A DNA stretch of 38,984 bases, from assembly GCA_031255415.1 (NCBI GenBank), contig JAIRSO010000033.1, positions 1-38,984 of the forward strand, given 5' to 3'. The stretch is from Oscillospiraceae bacterium (lineage in GTDB: Bacteria; Bacillota; Clostridia; Christensenellales; Aristaeellaceae). Of the stretch, positions 7,705-20,411 are shown piece after piece. The translations under genes and the position numbers were made by a program. Positions within the stretch are counted from its first letter, which is position 1, and each line of letters opens with the position of its first letter. A model generated the notes under the pieces. The model did no database searches. It saw nothing but the letters and a program-made list of their open reading frames with translations, and was not told where the DNA came from.

Positions 7705-8601
7705 GTGAAACTCGGAGTCAGTTCATACTGCCTGGACTCCCTGATCCGCAAAGGCGAGTTGACGCTGCGCGCCGCGATAGACTGGGCCGCGAGCCAAGGC
7801 GCGCAGATAATGGAGCTAGTGCCGTTCGCGTTCAAGTTTGAGGACGCGGATGGATCGATCGACTATGAATCAATAAAGAGCGCGAGGCGGTTCGCGTCGG
7901 ACGCGGGCGTTGAGTTGGCGAATTACTCGGTTCTGGCTGATCTGTGCAAGGACGATCCCGCCGATCTGGAAGCGGAGATAACCCGGGTAATGAAACATAT
8001 CGACATAGCCGCCGAGTTGGGAACGCCGCGCATGCGCCACGACGTAAGCGCGTTCCGCCGACCGCGAGGGCGCAACGGCATTGACGAGTTCGACCGCCTT
8101 CTGCCGCAAATGACCGACGCGGCGGGGCGGCTGGCCGACCACGCGGCCAAGCGCGGCCTCATAACGATGGTGGAGAATCACGGCTTCTTCGTCAACGGCT
8201 GCGACCGCGTCGAGAGGCTGATCCGCGCGGTGAATCGACCCAACTTCGCCGCGCTGCTGGATACGGGCAACATCGCCTGCGTAGACGAGATACCGGAGGT
8301 CGGCGCGCCTCGCCTCGCTCCGTTCGCCCGTATGATCCACCTGAAGGATTTCTATATAAGAGGGAGCGATCCCGGCGACGCGCGCGACTTCGACTGCGCG
8401 GGCAGTTGGTTCACGACCCAGGCGGGGCGGTACCTGCGCGGATCGATACTAGGCCAGGGCGACCTCGACGTGCCGCGGATACTGCGCGCGGTGAAAGAGT
8501 CCGGCTACGACGGCGATATCGCCATAGAGTTCGAGGGGCTAGAGGAACCGCGCTACGCGACGAAGGTATCGCTCGACAACGCACGGAGATTTTGGGGGTA
8601 A
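7705..8601 (+). CDS. Sugar phosphate isomerase/epimerase (xylose-isomerase-like TIM barrel)
   Basis: A 298-residue protein of the AP_endonuc_2 / xylose-isomerase-like TIM-barrel superfamily. Metal-binding segments are visible in order: MVENHGFF (Glu), LDTGNIAC (Asp), MIHLKDFY (His) and AIEFEGLEE (Glu). I chose the GTG at 7705 because GCGAGG lies 8 bases upstream; the GTG at 7699 is only 2 bases from that site. It lies 22 bases after yicI, so a role in converting the sugar released by YicI, or a related keto-sugar, is plausible. Its stop codon directly abuts the ATG of lepA. Substrate unknown. Confidence 0.75.
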   Translation: MKLGVSSYCLDSLIRKGELTLRAAIDWAASQGAQIMELVPFAFKFEDADGSIDYESIKSARRFASDAGVELANYSVLADLCKDDPADLEAEITRVMKHIDIAAELGTPRMRHDVSAFRRPRGRNGIDEFDRLLPQMTDAAGRLADHAAKRGLITMVENHGFFVNGCDRVERLIRAVNRPNFAALLDTGNIACVDEIPEVGAPRLAPFARMIHLKDFYIRGSDPGDARDFDCAGSWFTTQAGRYLRGSILGQGDLDVPRILRAVKESGYDGDIAIEFEGLEEPRYATKVSLDNARRFWG

Positions 8602-10404
8602 ATGATCTTGACCGATCCGACGCTCATCCGCAACTTCTGCATCATCGCGCACATCGACCACGGTAAATCCACGCTGGCCGACCGTCTGCTGGAACGGACG
8701 GGCGTAGTCGCGTCCCGCGATATGGTCGAGCAGATACTCGACAGCATGGATCTCGAGCGCGAGCGGGGCATCACGATCAAGTCCAAGCCCGTGCGCATGC
8801 CCTACACGGCGCGCGACGGCAAGACATACATACTAAACCTGATCGATACCCCCGGGCACGTGGACTTTACCTACGAGGTGTCGCGCGCGCTCGCGGCGTG
8901 CGAGGGCGCGCTGCTCGTCGTCGACGCGACGCAGGGCGTGGAGGCGCAGACGCTCGCGAACGCCTACCTCGCGCTCGAACACAACCTGACGATACTGCCC
9001 GTCATCAACAAGATAGACCTGCCTTCGGCGGCTCCCGACCGCGCGCGGGAACAGATAGAGGAGATGCTGGGCTTACCCGCCGAGGACGCGCCGCTCATCA
9101 GCGCGAAGCAGGGCATAGGTATCGACGAGACGCTCGAATTGATCGTCAAGGAGATACCGCCGCCGTCCGGCGTGACGGACGGACCGCCGCGCGCGCTGAT
9201 ATTCGACAGCTTCTACGATAATTATAAGGGCGCGATATGCTCCGTCCGCGTAACGGAGGGATCGTTCGCGGCGGGTCAGCGCATCCGCATGATGGCGGGC
9301 GGAGTGGAGTTCGATCTGGTCGAGGCGGGCGTGTTCCATCCGGGATACCAGGCTGCGGAATCGCTGTCCGCCGGAGAGGTGGGTTATCTCGCCGCGTCCA
9401 TCAAGGATATACGCGATACTCGCGTGGGCGATACCGTGACCGACGCGGGCAACCCCGCAGCCGAGCCTCTGCCCGGATACCGCCAGGCTCGTTCGATGGT
9501 ATTCTGCGGCATATACCCGGCGGACGGCGCGCGGTACTCCGATCTGCGCGAGGCGCTTGAGAAACTGCGCCTGAACGACGCGGCGCTGATGTTCGAGCCG
9601 GAGACCTCCGCGGCGCTGGGCGTGGGATTCAGGTGCGGGTTCCTAGGCTTACTGCATATGGAGGTGATTCAGGAGCGGCTGGAGCGCGAGTTCGATCTCG
9701 ATCTGATCACCACCGCGCCGAGCGTCGTCTACGAGATCGTCAAGACCGACGGAACCATGCTCACGATCGACAACCCGACGAACCTCCCGCCCGTCACCGA
9801 GATAGCGCAGATGCGCGAGCCTCTAGTGCGCGCGACGATATACGCGCCGCAGGACTCGCTGGGCGCGCTGATGGAGCTAAGCCAGAACAAGCGCGGCGTA
9901 TACAAGGAGCTAAAGTACGAGGGCGACCGCGCGCTGCTGGTGTACGATCTGCCGCTAAACGAGATACTGTTTGATTTCTTCGATCAGGTTAAGAGCCGTT
10001 CGCGCGGGTACGCGTCGTTTGATTACGAGTTGGCGGGATACCAAAAGAGCGATCTGGTTAAGCTGGATATATTGCTGAACGGCGAGCCTTGCGACGCGCT
10101 GTCCATCATTGTTCATAGGGATAAGGCTTACGCGCGCGGGCGGTCGATCGCGGAGAAGCTCGTTGACGCGATACCGCGCGCGCAGTTTGAGATACCGGTG
10201 CAGGCCGCGATCGGCGGGAAGATAATCGCGCGCGAGACGGTCAAGGCGGTGCGCAAGGACGTGCTAGCTAAATGCTACGGCGGCGACATAACCCGCAAGA
10301 AGAAACTGCTGGAGAAGCAGAAGGAAGGCAAGAAGCGCATGCGGCAGGTGGGATCGGTCACCGTTCCCAGCGAGGCGTTCCTGGCCGTGCTGAAGATGGA
10401 TTAA
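8602..10404 (+). CDS. lepA: Elongation factor 4 (LepA) GTPase
   Basis: A 600-residue ribosome-associated GTPase, the normal length for LepA. The GTPase motifs are G1 AHIDHGKST (16-24), G3 DTPGH (about 82-86), G4 NKID (136-139) and G5 SAK (167-169). The LepA-specific C-terminal domain follows, ending [19 protein letters not shown]...[14 protein letters not shown]4 acts on stalled or mis-translocated ribosomes. The ATG starts at the base after the stop of the isomerase gene, with a GGGGG stretch as ribosome site inside the end of that gene. In many bacteria lepA precedes hemW or lepB; here it sits within sugar genes, which is unusual, and is followed by an HD-domain gene. Confidence 0.97.
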   Translation: MILTDPTLIRNFCIIAHIDHGKSTLADRLLERTGVVASRDMVEQILDSMDLERERGITIKSKPVRMPYTARDGKTYILNLIDTPGHVDFTYEVSRALAACEGALLVVDATQGVEAQTLANAYLALEHNLTILPVINKIDLPSAAPDRAREQIEEMLGLPAEDAPLISAKQGIGIDETLELIVKEIPPPSGVTDGPPRALIFDSFYDNYKGAICSVRVTEGSFAAGQRIRMMAGGVEFDLVEAGVFHPGYQAAESLSAGEVGYLAASIKDIRDTRVGDTVTDAGNPAAEPLPGYRQARSMVFCGIYPADGARYSDLREALEKLRLNDAALMFEPETSAALGVGFRCGFLGLLHMEVIQERLEREFDLDLITTAPSVVYEIVKTDGTMLTIDNPTNLPPVTEIAQMREPLVRATIYAPQDSLGALMELSQNKRGVYKELKYEGDRALLVYDLPLNEILFDFFDQVKSRSRGYASFDYELAGYQKSDLVKLDILLNGEPCDALSIIVHRDKAYARGRSIAEKLVDAIPRAQFEIPVQAAIGGKIIARETVKAVRKDVLAKCYGGDITRKKKLLEKQKEGKKRMRQVGSVTVPSEAFLAVLKMD

Positions 10405-10421
10405 CCCAAGGGAGGTATACA

Positions 10422-11090
10422 TTGCCCCAAACAATGACGCTCGACCGCATCCGCACCGACCCAAACCTGCGCACGCTGATTGACGCGGCGAACCAGCATC
10501 TCGCAGCGCAGGGTTTCACCGACCACGGCGAGAGGCACGCCGGGTTCGTCAGCCGCTTCGCCAGCGAGATACTGCGTTGTCTGGATTACGACGCGCGCGA
10601 TGTGGAGCTTGCCGCCATAGCGGGATACGTCCACGATATCGGCAACAGCATCAGCAGGGTGAATCACGGGGTATCGGGCGCGTGCATGCTGTTCCCGCTC
10701 CTGCTGCAGATGGGTATGCCCATGGCGGACGTGCTCGCCGTCGTGACCGCGGTGGGCAACCATGACGAGGATATCGGCGTGATAACATCGCCCATAACCG
10801 CCGCGCTGGTCATCGCGGACAAGGCCGACGCGAGCCGCAGCCGGGTGCGCAACGGCACGCCGGAGCCTGGCGATATACACGACCGCGTCAACTTCGCGAT
10901 CGAGCGCAACCGCCTGTCCGTAGACAAGCCCCGCCGCGTGATATACCACCGGATCGAGATGGACGCCACCAGCTCCATCATGGAGTATCTAACGATATAC
11001 ATGCAGCGCCTCGCGATGTGCGAGAGGGCCGCGCGGTTCCTGGCGTGCACGTTTGAGCTGAATATAAACGGACGCTCGATTAACGGATAA
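10422..11090 (+). CDS. HD-domain phosphohydrolase
   Basis: A 222-residue cytoplasmic HD-superfamily protein. The metal-site pattern is visible: DHGERH (His35, His39), VHDIGN (His71, Asp72), NHG (His82), GNHDED and a later IADKADASRSRVR segment with the distal Asp. The family hydrolyses phosphate esters, often nucleotides; the substrate is not evident. I chose a TTG start at 10422 because GGGAGGT is 5 bases upstream, whereas the first ATG (10434) is 17 bases from it. It lies 17 bases after lepA and is probably co-transcribed with it. Confidence 0.75.
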   Translation: MPQTMTLDRIRTDPNLRTLIDAANQHLAAQGFTDHGERHAGFVSRFASEILRCLDYDARDVELAAIAGYVHDIGNSISRVNHGVSGACMLFPLLLQMGMPMADVLAVVTAVGNHDEDIGVITSPITAALVIADKADASRSRVRNGTPEPGDIHDRVNFAIERNRLSVDKPRRVIYHRIEMDATSSIMEYLTIYMQRLAMCERAARFLACTFELNINGRSING

Positions 11091-11153
11091 TTCATTCAAC
11101 AAATCCCGCGCGTGATTCGTCATATTAACGTAAACGGGCGGGAGGCGATTAAG

Positions 11154-12443
11154 ATGGCTAGCAATAGGAAGAAACGCGGCGTATCGTTCGGCACTTGGCT
11201 GATGCTGGCGGCGACTGCTTTGGCGGTGAGTATGAGCGCGTGGATATTCCCGCGCCTGTCGGGGAGCCTGGAGGACGTGGCGGTGGTATCCGGCGCGCTG
11301 ATACAGGCGCTGGCAGCCACCGCCGTGCCGGGAGAGACCCCCGTCGCGGTGTATCAGCCCACGATCGAGCCAACCGCCGCGCCCACTCCCACGCCGCCGC
11401 CGCAGTCGCGGACGGTGACGCTAGGGGTATCGGGGCAAATCTATTTGGATGGGAATCTGCGCAAGTCCGGCTTGATCGAGACCGGCGCGTATAACTTCGA
11501 ATCAATATTCAGCCAAATCGCGCCGTATGCCAGCGCGCCCGACGCGATGATGGTCACGCTGGAAACGACCGTCTCCGACGCGCCGCCTTACGATACATAC
11601 TGCGCGCCCAGCGAGATACTGACCGCGCTTAAGAACGCTGGCGTTGATATCATCAACCTGGGCACCGAGCGCATATTGGAGGAAGGCTTCGAGGGGTTGA
11701 GTAAAACCCGCGCCGCGGTGGAGATGCACGGCTTCAGCGTAACAGGAGCGCACAGAAGCCCCGACGAGCAGGCGCTGCCGCTGACTCTCGACCTTAACGG
11801 GGTCAAAGTAGCGGTATTGTCATACACGTATGGGCTTAGCACGGTGGGAGCGAAACAAGGCTCGAAGGATCAGCGCGCGATAGCGGTGAACACGATCGAT
11901 CCGCAGAGGATTCGCCAGGACGCGGAGACCGCGCGTGAAAGAGGCGCGAATCTAGTCATCGTTAATATGAACTGGGGCAAGCGCACCGCCACTAAGCCAG
12001 CCGCCGCCGAGACTAAGATTGTGGACGAAATCGCCGACTGCGGCGTTGATGTGATATTGGGCGTGCATCCGTCCTCCGCGCACAAGATGGAGCGCCGGAA
12101 CGTGACGTGGGCAGACGGCACGGAGCACGAGGTATTCATAGCGTACTCGCTGGGTAATTTCCTCACCAACGAGCGCGAGACGGATCAGATCGTCGGGATG
12201 CTGTTAACGCTGCAGTTCACGCTGGATCCCGGATCGGATCGCGCGCGGCTGACCGACGCGAAGTGGATGCCGACATGGGTGATGCGCTGGGACAGCGGAG
12301 GGTATCAATACCGCATCCTGCCCGCCGGAACGGAGACTCAACCCGCCGAGATGACCGACGGCGTATATCGCAACATGAGGCGGGCATATGAGAACATAAT
12401 CAAACGATACGGGGATACAGCCGCCGTCCCCGTCGCGGAGTAG
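11154..12443 (+). CDS. CapA-like protein with a degenerate metal site, membrane-anchored
   Basis: A 429-residue protein with a basic N-terminus, one membrane segment (about 12-32), a Pro/Thr-rich linker (about 60-85, TAAPTPTPPPQS) and an extracellular CapA/PgsA-type calcineurin-like fold (about 88-395). CapA relatives take part in poly-gamma-glutamate or capsule formation. The overall pattern fits (NFESIFSQIAPY, LETTVSD, LSYTYG, VDVILGVHP, YSLGNF), but key metal motifs differ: the first Gly-Asp is Ser93-Gly94, the NNHxxDxG motif reads NLGTERILEEG (from 168), the His of H(W/F)G is Asn273, and HPH is HPS (305-307). It may have no phosphatase-type activity. The ATG at 11154 follows GGGAGG by 8 bases; the upstream GTG (11112) has no ribosome site. 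Confidence 0.75.
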   Translation: MASNRKKRGVSFGTWLMLAATALAVSMSAWIFPRLSGSLEDVAVVSGALIQALAATAVPGETPVAVYQPTIEPTAAPTPTPPPQSRTVTLGVSGQIYLDGNLRKSGLIETGAYNFESIFSQIAPYASAPDAMMVTLETTVSDAPPYDTYCAPSEILTALKNAGVDIINLGTERILEEGFEGLSKTRAAVEMHGFSVTGAHRSPDEQALPLTLDLNGVKVAVLSYTYGLSTVGAKQGSKDQRAIAVNTIDPQRIRQDAETARERGANLVIVNMNWGKRTATKPAAAETKIVDEIADCGVDVILGVHPSSAHKMERRNVTWADGTEHEVFIAYSLGNFLTNERETDQIVGMLLTLQFTLDPGSDRARLTDAKWMPTWVMRWDSGGYQYRILPAGTETQPAEMTDGVYRNMRRAYENIIKRYGDTAAVPVAE

Positions 12444-12564
12444 CTAGGCGCGCGAAGCGGTGGAGTTGCTCCAAGCGCGGCGCGGTATGGAGCGGATCGA
12501 CACGCGGCGCAGCAGAGTAGCCCCAAGCGCGGCACAGTGAAGTAACTCGACTCACGGCGCGCGG
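12444..12564. repeat. Convergent intergenic region with an imperfect 52-base repeat
   Basis: Between the convergent CapA-like and fRMsr genes, the segment around 12451-12485 recurs around 12503-12537 with a 52-base period; CCAAGCGCGG is identical in both (12471-12480 and 12523-12532). The first copy contains a small TGGAG/CTCCA hairpin. A GGCGCGC/GCGCGCC stem (12556-12580) spans the stop codon of the fRMsr gene. No T-run terminator is evident. Confidence 0.4.
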
Positions 12565-13083
12565 CTACACGCTGCGCGCCAGGGCGTATGTTTGAGCGTC
12601 CGATTTCTCGACGGCTTTAGCGACCAAGTTCGCGACGCGCTGTATAAGCCGCAGATCGTCGTCGTTGAATCTTGCCGGTTCCGGGCTGTCGATATCCAGC
12701 ACGCCGTACAGCTTACCATTGATGATTATCGGCGCGACAAGCTCGCTGCGAGTGGCGGAGTCGCACGCGATATATCCGGGGAACGACGCGACCTCGTCAA
12801 CGCGTAACGCGCGGCGCTCCTCCGCGACCGTCCCGCACACGCCCTTCCCGAACGGGATGCGCATGCACGCCGGCTGGCCTTGATACGGACCCACCACCAG
12901 CGTATCCCCCCGCGCCACGTAGAACCCCGCCCAGTTGACGCGCTCCATGAACGAGAATATATACGCCGCCACCGTAGCCATCGCGGACAGCGGATCCACG
13001 TCCTCAGCCAGCGTATCCTCTATGACCATTTCCATCTGCGCGCTTCGTTCCATGCCAGTAATGAAGCGAATCTCCGGCAGCAT
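12565..13083 (-). CDS. msrC: Free methionine-(R)-sulfoxide reductase (GAF domain)
   Basis: A 172-residue GAF-domain enzyme that reduces free methionine-R-sulfoxide, using Cys chemistry and thioredoxin. The three family cysteines are present: Cys73 (QPACMRI), Cys83 (GKGVCG) and Cys107 (FPGYIACDS), each 11 residues before the E. coli positions (84, 94, 118). GPYQGQPAC, APIIINGKLYGVLDIDSP and NWAGFY are family hallmarks. I set the start at the ATG at 13083 because GGAGGT lies 8 bases upstream and homology begins there; the open frame runs 25 codons further upstream. Protects against oxidative damage, sensible in an anaerobe whose NifJ is oxygen-labile. It stands alone, facing away from the hairpin after nifJ. 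Confidence 0.88.
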   Translation of the reverse strand: MLPEIRFITGMERSAQMEMVIEDTLAEDVDPLSAMATVAAYIFSFMERVNWAGFYVARGDTLVVGPYQGQPACMRIPFGKGVCGTVAEERRALRVDEVASFPGYIACDSATRSELVAPIIINGKLYGVLDIDSPEPARFNDDDLRLIQRVANLVAKAVEKSDAQTYALARSV

Positions 13084-13211
13084 ATATTCGCACCTCCGCA
13101 ACGGCAGTATATTGCGACGATCGTGAAGCGGTCCGTACCGCCGCCGCTCTCGTCCCATTACGGTATTCTTTTCGGCGGACGATTATGACAGCGCCGTCCG
13201 CCCGCGCCCTA

Positions 13212-13246
13212 GGCAGGCTCCGGGGAGAGCATCCCCGGAGCCTGCC
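13212..13246 (-). terminator. 15-bp perfect hairpin after nifJ
   Basis: GGCAGGCTCCGGGGA (13212-13226) pairs perfectly with 13232-13246 across a 5-base loop. It begins 12 bases after the nifJ stop codon, so it most likely ends or stabilises the nifJ transcript. No T-run follows on the minus strand; GTTTAGTT follows on the plus strand. Confidence 0.7.
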
Positions 13247-13258
13247 GTTTAGTTACGC

Positions 13259-16798
<3,540 letters not shown>

Positions 16799-16835
16799 TT
16801 AAGCGCGAGCTTCCATATATGTATCCAACTGGAAC

Positions 16836-16864
16836 AGTATAGATATTTTGGACGCGTGTGTCAA
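16836..16864 (-). promoter_or_regulatory. Strong promoter of nifJ
   Basis: TTGACA (16859-16864) and TATACT (16836-16841) on the minus strand are spaced 17 bases, nearly consensus. The -35 lies only 10 bases after the dnaE stop codon and no terminator separates them, so some dnaE transcripts may read into nifJ. Confidence 0.8.
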
Positions 16865-16874
16865 GGCGCGGCGG

Positions 16875-19800
16875 TTAACCCGCGTCCTCTTTCAGGTCGA
16901 TGTTCTCAACGCCGATGCGCGAGCGAAGATCGTTCAACAGCGTTTGCGATCCGTCGCAGCGCAAGCGGTTCTCGACGACCTTGTTGTTATGCAGCAGGTG
17001 GAAGCAAACGGGCAGATTCCCCGGATGATTATCCAGCGCGGGGAGGATGGAGCGCAATTGCGCGTCGCCATTGACGCTCAAGTGGAGAACCCGCGCCGCC
17101 GATCGCTCCGCCGGAGCGTCAAAGTTTGAGCCGGACTCGCCGCCCGAGAGCCGCGCGCTTTGAGGAACGGCTCGCAGTTGATCCGCGTCGGCTAGCGACG
17201 TTCCGGATCGCACCAACAGTTTCGGCGCGTCGTCCTCGCGGATCGAGAGTTCGCCCGCGAGCGCGATCGGCGTATCCCGCGCCAGCATATTCCGCAGCTG
17301 ATCATACACGCGCGGGAAAACCAGGCATTCCGTCTCGCCCGTCATATCCTCCAGCGTGACGAACGCCATAACCGCGTTATTCTTCGTCACCTTTGTGCGC
17401 ACCGCGCCGACCATGCCGCCCATCGTGACGCTCACGCCGTCGTAGCCCAGTCCGCCATCAGGCTGTTCGGACAGCCCCGCCAGGAACTGGCTGTCGCACT
17501 CCATGCGCTCGAGCGTTTCCCTATAAGCCTCCAGCGGATGCCCGGTGATATATACCCCGGCGACTTCCTTCTCCATCGCCAGCAGCTCGGCGCGCGAAAG
17601 CCCGACGGGTTCGCCCACGTCGAATAACTCTTCGTCAGGCATCAGCGGCGTGCCGAACAACGTGAGTTGCCCCCGCGAGGTTTGCTTGCGCCTGCGCGCC
17701 GCGCTGTCCATCGCGCGCTCGAACGTCATCAGCAGTTTCTGCCGATTCGGATCGACGCTGTCCAGCGCCCCGGCGCGGATGAGGCTCTCGACCATCCGCT
17801 TGTTCAGCGCGTCGCACTCCGCGCGTCGGATAAACTCCGCCGTCTCCTTGAATACTCCGCCGCGCTCGCGCTCGGCGACTATCGCCTCCGCGCCAGCCTC
17901 GCCCACGCTCTTTATCGCGCCCAGCCCGAACCGGATCCCCCACTCGCCTTTCTCGTCGCGGTCAACGGAGAATCTCGGCTGAGACCGGTTCACGTCCGGC
18001 GGGAGCACCGATACGCCGTGCTTGCGGCAGAACTGGATATACTGCGCGATCTTCTCCGGCGATCCGCCCGCGCTGTTCATCAGCGCAGCCATGAACGGCG
18101 CGGGATAATACCGCTTCAACCACGCGGTTTGTAGCGATAGCACGGCATACGCCGCGGCGTGAGGCTTGTTGAACGCATACGACGCGAACGCGCTCATCTC
18201 CTCGAACATCCGCTCCGCGATCTCGATCGGCACGCCGCGCCTCACCGCTCCCGGCACCGTGACCACGCCGTTCTCCTCCATGCCGTGGATGAAGTTGACG
18301 CGCTCCTGTTCCATTACGTCGCGCTTCTTCTTGGACATCGCGCGGCGCATCAAGTCGCTGCGTCCCAGCGAGTAGCCCGCCACGTCGCGCACGATCTGCA
18401 TGATCTGCTCCTGATAAACCATGCAGCCATACGTCACCTCTAGGATGGGTTTGAGCAAGGGATGCAGGTATCGCACGCTGCCCGGGTTCTTCTTGCCCTC
18501 GATATATCGCGGGATGCTGTCCATCGGCCCGGGCCGGTACAGCGACACCGCCGCGATGATATCCTCGAAACACGTGGGCTGAAGTCCGGTTAAGAACGAG
18601 CGCATGCCGCCTGATTCCAACTGGAACACGCCGTCCGTCTCGCCCTTGCCGATCATCTCGTAAACGCCTTTATCGTCGAACGGTATGTCCGCAAGCTCGA
18701 TCTCCCTGCCCTGCACGCGCATCATAGCCAGCGTGTCGCGCAGTACCGTCAGCGTTCTAAGGCCGAGGAAGTCCATCTTCAACAGACCCAGTTTCTCCAG
18801 CGTACCCATTGGGAACTGGGTGGTCACGACCGCGTCGTTCTTCTGAAGCGGCACGTAATGGCTGACAGGCTCCTTCGTGACGAGCACGCCCGCCGCGTGC
18901 GTAGACGCGTGGCGCGGTATACCCTCCAGCGCGCGCGCGAGGTCTATCAGTTTCTTGACCTTCTCGTCGGAGTCATACGCGCGCCTTAGATCCGCGCTCA
19001 ACTCCAGCGCCTTGTCCAGCGTCATATCCAGCGCGAACGGGATCATCTTGGCTATAGCGTCGCACTGCGCGTAAGGGTAATTCATCACGCGCCCCACGTC
19101 GCGCACCGCGCCTTTCGCCGCCATCGTGCCGAACGTTATGATCTGCGCGACATGATCCGCGCCATACTTGCCTATTACGTAATCGATAACCTCCTGCCTG
19201 CGCTCATAACAGAAATCGATATCGAAGTCCGGCATGGACAAACGCTCCGGATTGAGAAACCGCTCGAACAAAAGGTTATACTTTAGCGGATCGAGTCCTG
19301 TTATGTCCAAACAGTACGCTGCGATAGACGCGGCTCCGCTGCCGCGCCCAGGCCCGACCAGTATCCCTGAAGTCTTTGCGAAATGCACGTAATCCCACAC
19401 GATCAGGAAGTAATCGACATACCCGCATCGGTGGATCATCTCCAGTTCGTAGTCCAGCCTGGCGCGCGCGGCGGTATCGTTCGCCGGGTACCGCGCGGCG
19501 AAACCCTTCTCGCATAACGATCTTAGCATCCCGTATGGATCGGCGTTATCGGGGAGCGGGTACTCGGGCAGGTGCAGCGTCTTAAAGTCGAAATCCACCT
19601 GGCATCGATCCGCGATCCTTTGCGTGTTCGCGATGGCCTCGGGCCACTGCTTGAACAGCGAGGCCATCTCTTCCGGGGACTTTATGTAGAATTGATCGGA
19701 ATCCATGCGCATGCGGTTCGGTTCGTCGAGGGTTTTGCCGGTCTGGATGCACAGGAGTATGTCCTGCGCCTGCGCGTCCTCGCGCGCGAGATAGTGCGCG

Positions 19801-20411
19801 TCGTTGGTGGCAACCAGCGGCAAGCCTAACTCGCGCGCCAATCTGACCAGCTGCGGCAGAACCTCGCGCTGTTCGCGCAGTCCATGATCCTGTATTTCGA
19901 TGTAATAATGATCCGGACCGAATAGTTCGGACATATCCCGCGCGGCCTTGAGCGCGTCGCGATATCGCCTATCCAGTATCAGCGATGGTATCTCGCCGGA
20001 CAGGCACGCGGACAGCGCGATCAAGCCGTCGTGATGCTCGCGCAGCAGCGCGCGGTCTATGCGCGGCCTGTAATAGAACCCCTCCGTGAACGCCAGCGAA
20101 CACATCTTGATAAGGTTGCGGTAGCCGGTCTCGTTCTCGCACAGCAGTACGAGATGATGCATAGTCCTCGCGGCGGGAGACTTATCAAACCTGTTCTCGC
20201 ACACGTAGACCTCGCACCCTATCACCGGACGCACGCCCTTCGCCTTCGCCGCCTGATAGAAATCCACAACGCCGTACATAACGCCATGGTCGGTGATCGC
20301 GCACGCGGTCATGCCCAACTCGCGCACGCGCTCGAGCAGACGATCGATACGGCAGGCTCCGTCCAGCAGACTGTACTCGGTATGGACGTGCAGATGCGCG
20401 AACTCAGGCAT
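16875..20411 (-). CDS. dnaE: DNA polymerase III alpha subunit (DnaE)
   Basis: A 1178-residue C-family DNA polymerase. In order: PHP domain (HLHVHTEYSLLDG, ITDHGVMYG, TNDAHYL), the palm with GPGRGSGAAS and catalytic PDFDIDF plus the later LKMDFLGL aspartate, a helix-hairpin-helix region (FGLGAIKSVGEAGAEAI), and an OB-fold (VMAFVTLEDMTGETECLVFP) near the C-terminus. The length fits the long DnaE1-like class. The PHP His and Asp residues look intact, unlike in E. coli. In most Firmicutes a PolC replicase also exists; it is not in this window. The ATG overlaps the galE stop by 8 bases and has only a weak AAGAG site, so translation is probably coupled to galE. Confidence 0.96.
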   Translation of the reverse strand: MPEFAHLHVHTEYSLLDGACRIDRLLERVRELGMTACAITDHGVMYGVVDFYQAAKAKGVRPVIGCEVYVCENRFDKSPAARTMHHLVLLCENETGYRNLIKMCSLAFTEGFYYRPRIDRALLREHHDGLIALSACLSGEIPSLILDRRYRDALKAARDMSELFGPDHYYIEIQDHGLREQREVLPQLVRLARELGLPLVATNDAHYLAREDAQAQDILLCIQTGKTLDEPNRMRMDSDQFYIKSPEEMASLFKQWPEAIANTQRIADRCQVDFDFKTLHLPEYPLPDNADPYGMLRSLCEKGFAARYPANDTAARARLDYELEMIHRCGYVDYFLIVWDYVHFAKTSGILVGPGRGSGAASIAAYCLDITGLDPLKYNLLFERFLNPERLSMPDFDIDFCYERRQEVIDYVIGKYGADHVAQIITFGTMAAKGAVRDVGRVMNYPYAQCDAIAKMIPFALDMTLDKALELSADLRRAYDSDEKVKKLIDLARALEGIPRHASTHAAGVLVTKEPVSHYVPLQKNDAVVTTQFPMGTLEKLGLLKMDFLGLRTLTVLRDTLAMMRVQGREIELADIPFDDKGVYEMIGKGETDGVFQLESGGMRSFLTGLQPTCFEDIIAAVSLYRPGPMDSIPRYIEGKKNPGSVRYLHPLLKPILEVTYGCMVYQEQIMQIVRDVAGYSLGRSDLMRRAMSKKKRDVMEQERVNFIHGMEENGVVTVPGAVRRGVPIEIAERMFEEMSAFASYAFNKPHAAAYAVLSLQTAWLKRYYPAPFMAALMNSAGGSPEKIAQYIQFCRKHGVSVLPPDVNRSQPRFSVDRDEKGEWGIRFGLGAIKSVGEAGAEAIVAERERGGVFKETAEFIRRAECDALNKRMVESLIRAGALDSVDPNRQKLLMTFERAMDSAARRRKQTSRGQLTLFGTPLMPDEELFDVGEPVGLSRAELLAMEKEVAGVYITGHPLEAYRETLERMECDSQFLAGLSEQPDGGLGYDGVSVTMGGMVGAVRTKVTKNNAVMAFVTLEDMTGETECLVFPRVYDQLRNMLARDTPIALAGELSIREDDAPKLLVRSGTSLADADQLRAVPQSARLSGGESGSNFDAPAERSAARVLHLSVNGDAQLRSILPALDNHPGNLPVCFHLLHNNKVVENRLRCDGSQTLLNDLRSRIGVENIDLKEDAG

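Noticed and set aside
10272-10421. Upstream extension of the HD-domain frame into lepA.
   Set aside because: It overlaps lepA, whereas a TTG with GGGAGGT begins exactly where homology starts.
13212-13246. Perfect 15-base inverted repeat considered as an insertion-sequence end.
   Set aside because: A 5-base loop and its position after a stop codon fit a transcript hairpin; no transposase is nearby.
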